DNA of 6,147 nt from Bacteroidia bacterium (lineage in GTDB: Bacteria > Bacteroidota > Bacteroidia > Bacteroidales > Marinifilaceae). This document shows, piece by piece, positions 1 to 6,127 of the stretch; position 1 is the stretch's first letter, and the number at the start of each line of letters is the position of its first letter. The notes under the pieces are model-generated. The model was not told the DNA's origin, ran no database searches, and saw only the letters and a list, made by a program, of their open reading frames with translations. The stretch spans positions 1-6,147 of the forward strand of contig BNXR01000106.1 of the NCBI GenBank assembly GCA_025999735.1, in the 5' to 3' direction. Made by a program: the position numbers and the translations under genes.

Positions 1-1
1 T

Positions 2-532
2 TACTATACACAAGGACATGAAGATATCATCACATATCCCCGTCAAACGAAATCAGGAATGTGGTTTTTCCATAATAGTGGGGTTGATATAACTTTTAAA
101 AGTGAATGTGGAGATATAAATTGCAAACCTTGTGATAGGAAACCCAGCAATGATTATTTTGGAGGAATTTTAATCCGCAGTTTATTAAAACAAAAAGGAG
201 AAGTTATTACTGGACCTCAAAAATGTGCATGGGCTTTATTTGATAAGTTTGACGCTTTTGATGGAGGGTGTTTTCATGGATTTCAAAAGAAGGACTTCCC
301 ACTGATTGTTGAAGAAAAAAATATTGATATAAAGGTAGGAGACCCCATTGGACGCTTTATTTCTGTTGATAACGTGAGCAAAATACAGAAAAGATACGGC
401 AATGGCAATAATTATGATAATTTCTGGAAATTTCAACGTGATCCATATCGCTACTTTAGAAAGGATCCCGCTTGGACAGGATTGAATAAGAATGTTAAAC
501 TATTGCCTGCTATTGAAAATATCGGGTTATAA
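2..532 (+). CDS. 3' end of a gene of unrecognised function (5' end outside window)
   Basis: The reading frame is open from base 2 to a TAA at 530-532, giving 176 residues. The first ATG in it is at 59, but the 19 codons before it read as ordinary protein (YYTQGHEDIITYPRQTKSG) and there is no well-spaced ribosome site, so I treat this as the C-terminal part of a longer protein. Visible features, numbered from base 2: FFHNSGVDITF (22-32), a Cys cluster CX4CX2C (36-44), GGILIRSL (54-61), GPQKCAWAL (71-79), and an aromatic, basic tail PYRYFRKDPAWTG (148-160). The order 'LIR, then GP-K-AL, then PYRYF-P' faintly recalls the C-terminal half of 3-methyladenine DNA glycosylases (AAG/MPG), but catalytic residues of that family are not identifiable, so this is only a suggestion. 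There is no signal peptide in the visible part. GC is about 34% by my count of bases 61-300. It converges on the AraC gene with 12 bases between stops. Confidence 0.8.
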   Translation, partial: YYTQGHEDIITYPRQTKSGMWFFHNSGVDITFKSECGDINCKPCDRKPSNDYFGGILIRSLLKQKGEVITGPQKCAWALFDKFDAFDGGCFHGFQKKDFPLIVEEKNIDIKVGDPIGRFISVDNVSKIQKRYGNGNNYDNFWKFQRDPYRYFRKDPAWTGLNKNVKLLPAIENIGL

Positions 533-544
533 TTATACTTCTTG

Positions 545-1447
545 CTATTTCTGCTTTATAATTGGCAACAACACTTCCGTAACCAACTCTGCCTCGTTAA
601 CATCGCGCGGACTATTCAGATACCGCTCAAGAATCCGCCCTTCGCCAAGTTGATACCCTGAGGGAATATTTTGTAGTATAGCCTTGTAAAATGCTTCCAA
701 GTCATTGTATGCACCTATATGGCGATAGACGGCATACCACTGTGCCGGTAAACTCATACATTTGATTTCATCTGTCAAGTTTAACTTTACGAACGTTTTG
801 ATGTTCAAGCAGGCGTAAAAACGGCACTTGTCGGCATCAGTAAAATCCGTATCGTCATAGCAAATGCCCCAATAGCCCATATCCTCCTCATTTTCCGGAA
901 GTAAACCGTGCGTTGAAGCATAATTACAAAGCCGATCCCAACTACCATCGCCAAAAAATTCCGCTGCATAGTCGTCATAATTCCCTACGTAGGGTAAAAA
1001 TAGTACGGGCGTTGCTGCCATCTTCCTGATTTCGTATTCAACATCCTGATAGTTAGGGGCGACTGTTTCTGTCAAGAACTTGGCTTTATATTCCGAGGGT
1101 GTCTCATCGAACTCCTTACTAAAAAATTTGTATAAGGCGGGAGGATTGGCAAAACCGACTCGTAATGCTATCTGGGAAGGATTGTATTTGCCCTCTTTCA
1201 GTAGTTGCAAGGCATATTCATTCCTTATCCGTTTGACATATTCCCCAACACTTTCATGCGTAAAAGTCTTGAAACAGAGCTGAAAATTTCTTTTTGACAT
1301 ACCGAAGGTTTTAGCGAGGTTTTCAATGCTCATACTTTCTTGAAAACCGATAGAATTTTCTGTCCAGTCCTGCTGTATAGCCTCATTTATATGGTGGAGT
1401 GCTGCATTAATCTGTCCCCTATAGTGGTTTAAGTGTTCCTTCCCCAT
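545..1447 (-). CDS. AraC-family transcriptional regulator with C-terminal GyrI-like effector domain
   Basis: This is a 300-residue cytoplasmic DNA-binding regulator. Residues about 13-125 form the AraC/XylS double helix-turn-helix: the first HTH is around SIENLAKTFGMSKRNFQLCFK (40-60, quoted in part: LAKTFGMSKRNFQ), the second around NPSQIALRVGFANPPALYKFF (89-109; core IALRVGFANPPALYKFF), followed by the typical PSEYK (117-121). Residues about 135-298 resemble the GyrI-like small-molecule binding domain, as in Rob and SoxR-like multidrug regulators, with the usual closing pattern of an acidic, hydrophobic strand (LVTEVLLPI, 288-296). The order HTH first, ligand domain second is that of Rob, not of AraC itself. 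The start ATG is at 1445-1447, about 50 bases below a good Bacteroides-type promoter; no clear Shine-Dalgarno is seen, which is normal in the phylum. The stop is TAG. The ligand and target genes are unknown. It is transcribed separately from the upstream operon but in the same direction. Confidence 0.93.
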   Translation of the reverse strand: MGKEHLNHYRGQINAALHHINEAIQQDWTENSIGFQESMSIENLAKTFGMSKRNFQLCFKTFTHESVGEYVKRIRNEYALQLLKEGKYNPSQIALRVGFANPPALYKFFSKEFDETPSEYKAKFLTETVAPNYQDVEYEIRKMAATPVLFLPYVGNYDDYAAEFFGDGSWDRLCNYASTHGLLPENEEDMGYWGICYDDTDFTDADKCRFYACLNIKTFVKLNLTDEIKCMSLPAQWYAVYRHIGAYNDLEAFYKAILQNIPSGYQLGEGRILERYLNSPRDVNEAELVTEVLLPIIKQK

Positions 1448-1495
1448 TTTCTATTCCGTAGGTAATGCCATTTCAATATTGTTCGTAATGAGCCA

Positions 1496-1527
1496 CAAAA
1501 GTAGTTTATTTTAGGCAACGAACCAAA
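1496..1527 (-). promoter_or_regulatory. Bacteroides-type promoter for the AraC/GyrI regulator gene
   Basis: On the minus strand the -33 element TTTG (plus-strand 1524-1527) is followed after 20 bases by TACTTTTG (plus-strand 1496-1503), which matches the Bacteroides -7 consensus TAnnTTTG at every fixed position. The spacing is within the usual 19-21. Transcription would start near 1489-1492, leaving a leader of roughly 45 bases before the ATG at 1447. It lies wholly in the 143-base gap between the two genes. Confidence 0.75.
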
Positions 1528-1541
1528 GAATATAGAAAGGA

Positions 1542-1557
1542 GTATCCAATGGGTATC
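1542..1557. promoter_or_regulatory. Possible operator: direct repeat GTATC with 11-bp period
   Basis: The pentamer GTATC occurs at 1542-1546 and again at 1553-1557, so the two copies sit 11 bp apart, one helical turn. They lie 15 bp upstream of the -33 element of the regulator's promoter. AraC-family proteins commonly bind direct repeats of this phase next to promoters, so this may be an autoregulatory site. The repeat is short and could be chance. Confidence 0.25.
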
Positions 1558-1590
1558 GCCAATATGATATTATAAGGCAGTTATTTTCTT

Positions 1591-3255
1591 TCAATATACG
1601 GTCATATCAAGTTCGTCAAAATCTTTAACTTCTGATAATTTGATAACTCTATTGACGTTTATACTTTTCCACGTTTCTTTAAAAACTTCATCGCCACTTT
1701 CTTCTGCATCCTCATTTATGTTCACTTTTTCTTGCTTCTTTTTGCTTAAAAAGTTAATGCTTGTTTCTCTGCTAACAACTGGTCCTCGGTTGTCGCTTTG
1801 ATCATACCCGATTAACTCAAAGTCTGAGTTATGAAATCTAAAAGTATATTTCCAATATCCATATTTCCCGTGTCCGTAACGAATATACAAATTTCCCTTT
1901 TCAATATAAACATGTAGGTCTGGTGCAACATAAGGGCCACCGTCTTCGTTTTCGGAAGAAAAACAATCGTAGTTTTTTGCAGCTAATTCGTAAAGCTCAT
2001 TTTTGTTTAACAATACGATAATTCCCCTTCGGTTGCGGTCTGACTGTTCATTAAATCTGTCTGTAATAATTTGATTTTTGTCTGTTCCTTTTATGATAAG
2101 AACACAATCTTCAATGCCGTCTTTATTCAAGTCACCATTTATTTTTTCAAAAACCACATATTCTTTTGGTAAAAAATCGGTTGGATTTTGCCCATATTTA
2201 TCCTTTTCTTGCAGGGTTATTTTTACAATATCTAATTTACCTTCTCTTTTTTCTACAGTTTTTTTCATAGGCTTGTAATCTTTATGTTGAAGTTGGATGT
2301 CGTGTTTACCGATGAGCATTCCTTTTATGAGGATTGGTGTCGTTTCACTGTGCTTAGCACCATCAATAAAAATACTTGCTCCTACCACGTTTGAACTTAT
2401 ATTTAATGAGCCAACAATCGGCGTGGGAACTTGCAGAGGAATGGTTTTATTTTCCCCAGCCTTCACGGTGACAGCCACAACAGAAGAACGATGCGCCTCT
2501 TTTTTCACTTCCACTTTGTAAGTGCCGGGAGAGAATTTGTCCGTCCATTTGTCGGTAGCTTTGCGCACGTCATTTATGTATATGTCGCCATCAGCAGTAA
2601 AAGTAAGGGTGGCAAAATTGGGCTGCATTACGGCGTTCACTTCTTCTTTCTTTTGGGCGGTGAGTTCCACCTTACCGGCTAAGGGCTTATAAAGTGGAGC
2701 CTCAACGATATACTGATGTTTGCCATATTCTAAGAGTTTTTGAAATTTCCCATTTGTAAACGGCTCGGGTGCATCGTTATCTATTTTGATGGTCGCGCGG
2801 TCTATCGGGCAATTAACTACCAAATATTGCATATTCACATCTTCTTCTACTACGGTTTTTACAGTTCCCGATTTCAGTTTCATAATGTAAACCGTGGCTT
2901 CTTTCAGGGTTTCGCCAAATTCATAATTGCGAATTGTTCCTACATGTTTGTGCTGAATGGTCAGTCGTCGTGCGCCCGGCGAGAGATATATCCATATTTC
3001 ATTCGTCTTTTGTTCGGTGTGCGCTACGGCAGTCATGCCGGCATCAAAGATAAAATCCTTTAACAGCAGGGGCGTTTCCATTTTAACGATAGCACACACT
3101 TTATCGTTTTGGTCTTTGCGTGGGGAGATTATCCGTGCTGCTTGGTCCTTTTCGTCCATCGTAAAACTTGCCACACCGAAATTTCCGGTTTGTCCAAACG
3201 TTGTCGCGCAGGATAGCGATATAATAAGTACGGTAAATAATAGTTTCTTCATCAT
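1591..3255 (-). CDS. Exported PEGA-repeat protein with a C-terminal DxNxDGxxD-containing domain
   Basis: This 554-residue protein begins MMKKLLFTVLIISLSC..., a signal peptide probably cleaved after Gly21 (TTFG|Q), so it acts in the periplasm or at the outer surface. Residues about 25-140 are an N-terminal beta-rich region typical of Bacteroidota PEGA proteins (IWIYLSPGARRLTIQHK, 87-103). Three tandem PEGA-like beta modules follow: about 143-212, 214-277, and 281-349; the last is the clearest (GSLNISSNVVGASIFIDG, 282-299; LIGKHDIQLQHKDYKP, 314-329). Residues about 360-550 are a different domain with a Ca-binding-like loop DLNKDGIED (D375, N377, D379, D383) and conserved-looking aromatic stretches (YGHGKYGYWKYTFRF, 460-474); this type also occurs, to my knowledge, as a stand-alone exported protein. 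It is the last gene of the operon, with its ATG directly after the TAG of the gene before it, so translation is probably coupled. The DNA for the C-terminal domain is about 34% GC against about 44% for the PEGA part. No catalytic motif is visible; a structural or binding role is likely. The stop is TGA. Confidence 0.9.
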   Translation of the reverse strand: MMKKLLFTVLIISLSCATTFGQTGNFGVASFTMDEKDQAARIISPRKDQNDKVCAIVKMETPLLLKDFIFDAGMTAVAHTEQKTNEIWIYLSPGARRLTIQHKHVGTIRNYEFGETLKEATVYIMKLKSGTVKTVVEEDVNMQYLVVNCPIDRATIKIDNDAPEPFTNGKFQKLLEYGKHQYIVEAPLYKPLAGKVELTAQKKEEVNAVMQPNFATLTFTADGDIYINDVRKATDKWTDKFSPGTYKVEVKKEAHRSSVVAVTVKAGENKTIPLQVPTPIVGSLNISSNVVGASIFIDGAKHSETTPILIKGMLIGKHDIQLQHKDYKPMKKTVEKREGKLDIVKITLQEKDKYGQNPTDFLPKEYVVFEKINGDLNKDGIEDCVLIIKGTDKNQIITDRFNEQSDRNRRGIIVLLNKNELYELAAKNYDCFSSENEDGGPYVAPDLHVYIEKGNLYIRYGHGKYGYWKYTFRFHNSDFELIGYDQSDNRGPVVSRETSINFLSKKKQEKVNINEDAEESGDEVFKETWKSINVNRVIKLSEVKDFDELDMTVY

Positions 3256-5181
3256 CTAAAAATTAGAAATATCATAAATTCCAAAATCGGGGTCTTTCTC
3301 AGGCTGCCACGTACGTATATGTATTGTCGGTTCTTCGGGTTTGTTTAAGTCCACCATCACAAATAAATAGCCTGTGTCGCCGTAAGTGGTTGAAAAATAG
3401 TCCTGTTGTAACTGAATACCGTATATCTCGCCACCAACACCGGCTTTCTTTACGCTGATGTCAGTAAATTTTAGATTTACATATTCGTTACTCTTAAAGA
3501 CACTGCTTAGTTGCCTGATGTACTGTGCTTTGGTGTATTTTGTCAGTTTGGCATTATTTCCGGTTAATGCAAATTTCGGGTTGTCTGTTCCTGTTTGATT
3601 TTTTACGGCTTTCCCCACGATTATCAAGGCATTCTCTGAAAATATCGACTCTATGTAGTCCAATCGCTTCAGGGCATACGCCGTTTTGTAGTTTTCTATA
3701 AAGTTGATAATCGCTATGCGCGAGTAGTTGCCCCATTGCTCGTATTTCAATATATCACTACACACATGGGCGGGTAAGGCAAACGATAAGGAACGGATTT
3801 TTCCTTCTTTTTGGCCGATATTAAATACTATATCCTCCACAAAAGCGCGTTGGTTGTTGCGAAAACTGAATTTCATGGGTAAGGAACGTACCAACACACC
3901 GTCCTCAAATTCGAGAAATGAATACGCAGGCTTTGCTACGATAACCGCACGACCGTATTGCACTAAGCGCGTAAAGACATCGTATCCTTCGGTCGTGAAA
4001 CAGTCGCGTGCTTCATCATACTTTTTCGTCCGTATCGCTTGTTCTACCCGCTCTAAGATGGATAAATACGGCTTTCCGTCTATGGTTTTTATGTTGGGCA
4101 TTTGCTTTACGGCAACGGTTTTTGATGCAGCAACGATGGGTGTAGCAGAGGGTGTGGTCGATATGCTCTTACGGTCGACTTTGGGTGCAGAACTATTTTT
4201 CGCAGCCACCGCATTGGTGGCGGTCTGTGCATTTTGGGCGACCGCAAGGGTTGCCCCTACGAGGGGAATGCTTACATAACTTTTCTTGAATGTTTTTGGC
4301 TCCACCTTGCTTAGAACATCGTTTACCTCGTTGTCAATTTTCCATTCGTTCTCAAAGGCATATTCTACTTTGAGCCGTAAATCCTTGTGCTGTGAGGGGT
4401 CACCTGCCAATTCTGCCATTCCTCGACCGTCTTTTGCTGCAATCACCACCGACCAGTTGCGGCCATCAAAAAAGGCATAATCACAATTTACTGCTATTTG
4501 CTTTTTGTAGGTCACGGATAGTGTATATTGCATAATTGTACCGTCGGCTTGCTTGTCTTGGACGGCAAACGAAAGGTTATCAAAAACGGTGTTGATAGTG
4601 CGCGGAAGATATACGTCTAATTTCTGTGCCTTTCCTGCAATATCCATCGTGACGGTTTCGGCATCGGGCAAACTTTGCAGCAACATCAGTGCCCAATAAT
4701 AGTAACGCAGGGCATCGGCTACCTGGTAATGTTCCTCTGCCTTGTTGGCTTCTTCGACAAATTCTTTCACTTTGCGCTCCCGCTCGGCGAATATCTTTTT
4801 AACCTCCGCCTTTTTCACAAATCGGAAGACGTTTACCTTCGGCTCTTCACCCCAGCTTAGAATTTCGGTATTTTTGATGGTGGCGTTGGAATGGGTCTGC
4901 ACGATGTTGTTCACATATTCCTTGAACTGTGCTTTGCCATTCAGTGTGGTCTGTTCGACCTGCGAGCTGAATTGGCTCTCCACATTGGTAGAAATGCTGT
5001 TGATGAGCATTTCAAGGGCTGCCTTGTCAGCCAAAGCAGAAGTTTTGCCCACTCCTTCGCCCCAATAGTAAGATTTATCTTTTTTGATTTGGTCAGCCGT
5101 TTGTGCAAAGGCTGATTGGATGCCCCAACAAAAGAAGGTGCACCCAATCAGCATGATAGATATTTTTGTAGTCACGTTCAT
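3256..5181 (-). CDS. Large exported protein: LPP20-like module, Ala-rich linker, C-terminal NTF2-like region
   Basis: This 641-residue protein starts with a signal peptide, probably cleaved after Ala26 (AFA|Q). There is no lipobox at the cleavage site. Residues about 36-130 form an LPP20-like module (YYWGEGVGKTSALADKAAL at 38-56, then FRFVKKAEVKKIFAER at 119-134). A charged helical stretch (131-175, EANKAEEHYQVADALRYYYWA) resembles a TPR-like helix pair. A beta-rich region (about 190-290) precedes a low-complexity Ala/Thr/Ser linker (about 305-362). Residues 372-480 form a further alpha/beta region, and about 485-625 look NTF2/SnoaL-like (IINFIENYKTAYALKRLDYI, 491-510; closing HIRTWQP, 621-627). 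It is the middle gene of the operon, 12 bases after the lipoprotein gene and abutting the PEGA gene. The module shared with the lipoprotein suggests the two interact or arose by duplication. The domain limits are from reading the sequence and the NTF2-like call is moderate. It has no visible enzyme motif. The stop is TAG. Confidence 0.88.
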   Translation of the reverse strand: MNVTTKISIMLIGCTFFCWGIQSAFAQTADQIKKDKSYYWGEGVGKTSALADKAALEMLINSISTNVESQFSSQVEQTTLNGKAQFKEYVNNIVQTHSNATIKNTEILSWGEEPKVNVFRFVKKAEVKKIFAERERKVKEFVEEANKAEEHYQVADALRYYYWALMLLQSLPDAETVTMDIAGKAQKLDVYLPRTINTVFDNLSFAVQDKQADGTIMQYTLSVTYKKQIAVNCDYAFFDGRNWSVVIAAKDGRGMAELAGDPSQHKDLRLKVEYAFENEWKIDNEVNDVLSKVEPKTFKKSYVSIPLVGATLAVAQNAQTATNAVAAKNSSAPKVDRKSISTTPSATPIVAASKTVAVKQMPNIKTIDGKPYLSILERVEQAIRTKKYDEARDCFTTEGYDVFTRLVQYGRAVIVAKPAYSFLEFEDGVLVRSLPMKFSFRNNQRAFVEDIVFNIGQKEGKIRSLSFALPAHVCSDILKYEQWGNYSRIAIINFIENYKTAYALKRLDYIESIFSENALIIVGKAVKNQTGTDNPKFALTGNNAKLTKYTKAQYIRQLSSVFKSNEYVNLKFTDISVKKAGVGGEIYGIQLQQDYFSTTYGDTGYLFVMVDLNKPEEPTIHIRTWQPEKDPDFGIYDISNF

Positions 5182-5193
5182 TCAGAAGCGGCA

Positions 5194-5763
5194 TTATTGG
5201 TTTTCAAATTTCTTCATTTCCTCATCAAACGTCTTTTGAAATTGATGTTTGTCAAAATCCAATTGCAACTTAGCATCCTTTGAAATCCTATCGGCAATGT
5301 TATTGACAATCGGCTCTTTGCTTACTTCGATGGCAATATAATACGTAAATCTGCCGTCTTTTTCTTTGAACGTCTTTTCGCCAATAATTTTGACATCGTT
5401 CAAGCTTTGATTGACCACCGTGCGAGCGTTTTCCTCGAATTTGTTTTCAAATTCCTGCTTGTCGCCAACACTTCTTTGGTTGGTGTAGTTTTCCGTCACA
5501 GCTTTCACGGTGGACTGGATGTTACCTGCCAATTCTGCTTTGGCATTTTGCAAGGCGATTTTCTTGGCGGTAGCCAAATCGGGACTCTTGCCGGACTGTG
5601 AGGTGCGGAAGTAGTCCTTGTCCGAGCGATACTCCTTACCTGATAGTGGAGTGACAATTTCCGTAGCACCTTTTTCACTGGATACTTTTTTACTGCCTCC
5701 GCAGCCCGTAGCTACTACGCCTGCCAATACTGCCATTGCAGCATAAATACTAATTTTTCTCAT
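5194..5763 (-). CDS. LPP20-family-like lipoprotein
   Basis: This is a 189-residue lipoprotein, first gene of the operon. MRKISIYAAMAVLAGVVATGC is a lipoprotein signal peptide; Cys21 would be lipidated (ATG|C, a relaxed lipobox common in Bacteroidota). The residues after Cys are GGSKKVSS, without the acidic pair that, in Capnocytophaga-type export signals, sends lipoproteins to the cell surface, so a periplasm-facing position is favoured but not proven. Residues about 50-148 match the LPP20/FlgP type: an alpha helix rich in Ala (LATAKKIALQNAKAELAG, 63-80), a polar helix with EFENKFEENARTVVNQS (104-120), then beta strands DVKIIGEKTF and FTYYIAIEVSK (123-149). Residues 150-189 are a charged helical tail that may form a coiled coil. 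The start was chosen because only this ATG gives a full signal peptide; the leader just above it is nearly all A/T. Related proteins serve as envelope or flagellum-associated lipoproteins in other bacteria; the role here is unknown. The stop is TAA. Confidence 0.9.
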   Translation of the reverse strand: MRKISIYAAMAVLAGVVATGCGGSKKVSSEKGATEIVTPLSGKEYRSDKDYFRTSQSGKSPDLATAKKIALQNAKAELAGNIQSTVKAVTENYTNQRSVGDKQEFENKFEENARTVVNQSLNDVKIIGEKTFKEKDGRFTYYIAIEVSKEPIVNNIADRISKDAKLQLDFDKHQFQKTFDEEMKKFENQ

Positions 5764-5799
5764 AATGTAAAATATTAAAATGTTAATTATTAATTATTT

Positions 5800-5823
5800 G
5801 CAAACTCTTTGTGCCCTGTTTGC
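5800..5823 (-). promoter_or_regulatory. Small hairpin in the operon leader
   Basis: GCAAAC (5800-5805) and GTTTGC (5818-5823) are perfect inverted repeats around a 12-base loop, ending 36 bases before the lipoprotein start codon. In the minus-strand transcript this would fold 5' of the A/T-rich start region. No T-run follows it, so it is not a terminator; it could stabilise the mRNA or affect initiation. A 6-bp stem of this kind can also arise by chance. Confidence 0.3.
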
Positions 5824-5875
5824 GTAGGGTTTTATGTCGATTTATGGACACAAAAAAAACGCAGACAAAACTCTT

Positions 5876-6013
5876 ATATTCATCTGTTCTATGAGGTTCT
5901 AGACTACCCTGAATGCTCAAACAAAACAAGTTTCGCCCACGCCGCAGCGTGAACGTCATCACTTTATTCTTGAGCATTTTTGAAACTGTCTAGATTTCAT
6001 AGAACTCGAATAT
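5876..6013. repeat. 138-bp interrupted palindrome (candidate MITE-like element or structured leader RNA)
   Basis: Six nested inverted-repeat pairs share a centre near 5945: 5876-5881 with 6008-6013 (ATATTC/GAATAT), 5886-5894 with 5997-6005 (GTTCTATGA/TCATAGAAC), 5898-5904 with 5988-5994 (TCTAGAC/GTCTAGA), 5912-5920 with 5970-5978 (AATGCTCAA/TTGAGCATT), 5928-5931 with 5961-5964 (AAGT/ACTT), and the terminal hairpin 5938-5942 with 5947-5951 (CACGC/GCGTG, loop CGCA). Forty base pairs form a rod with small, roughly symmetric internal loops. As DNA it could extrude a cruciform or be a small non-autonomous mobile element; as RNA it would fold on either strand. Immediate target-site duplications are not evident. 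The pairing is directly visible; the identity is inference. Confidence 0.8.
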
Positions 6014-6016
6014 CAG

Positions 6017-6058
6017 CTATAACGCTTTTTCAATATGTCCTTGATACGCCTTGCGCAT
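6017..6058 (-). CDS. Possible 13-residue leader peptide
   Basis: On the minus strand an ATG at 6056-6058 opens a 13-codon frame reading MRKAYQGHIEKAL and closing with TAG at 6017-6019, three bases before the palindrome begins. The bases before the ATG are A-rich (GGTAGAATAAAAG), which suits Bacteroidota initiation. The position resembles that of a leader peptide before a regulatory hairpin, but the codons show no run of one amino acid, and a frame this short is expected by chance. Confidence 0.15.
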   Translation of the reverse strand: MRKAYQGHIEKAL

Positions 6059-6119
6059 CTTTTATTCTACCATAAGTACTAATTTCGTTTTTTTATTAAT
6101 TTTTTTCAAAATTCGGGCG

Positions 6120-6127
6120 TAAAAGTA
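6120..6127 (-). promoter_or_regulatory. Possible -7 element of the operon promoter
   Basis: The minus strand reads TACTTTTA, one mismatch from TAnnTTTG, and continues CGCCC, similar to the GCnCCC extension often seen after Bacteroidota -7 elements. Only 20 bases separate it from the window edge, so the -33 element would fall just outside and cannot be checked. If used, the operon would have a leader of about 350 bases containing the palindrome. No better match was found closer to the lipoprotein gene. Confidence 0.25.

Noticed and set aside
59..61. ATG at 59 as the true start of the first gene
   Set aside because: The frame is open to the window edge with ordinary protein sequence before this codon, and the only purine-rich motif (AGGA) directly abuts the ATG, too close to act as a ribosome site.
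528..537. Perfect 10-bp palindrome TATAATTATA between the convergent genes, as a bidirectional terminator
   Set aside because: It is all A/T, has no loop and no GC stem, so it would not form a stable hairpin.
1561..1571. AATATGATATT after the operon end, as a terminator
   Set aside because: The arms are 5 A/T pairs around one base, too tight and weak to fold, and no T-run follows in the direction of transcription.
3728..4279. 183-codon plus-strand frame
   Set aside because: It lies entirely antisense to the 641-residue gene, has low-quality protein features, and no promoter or start signal. The opposite frame has a signal peptide, domains and operon context.
5852..5859. T8 run on the minus strand after the palindrome, as an intrinsic terminator
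   Set aside because: About 16 bases separate the nearest palindrome arm from the T-run and no stem abuts it, so the usual stem-then-U-tract layout is absent.
5783..5977. 64-codon minus-strand frame upstream of the lipoprotein gene
   Set aside because: It overlaps half of the palindrome, its start codon lies inside an inverted-repeat arm, it has an unusual composition and matches no family I recognise. It is more likely a by-product of the palindrome sequence, although a decayed mobile-element gene cannot be excluded.
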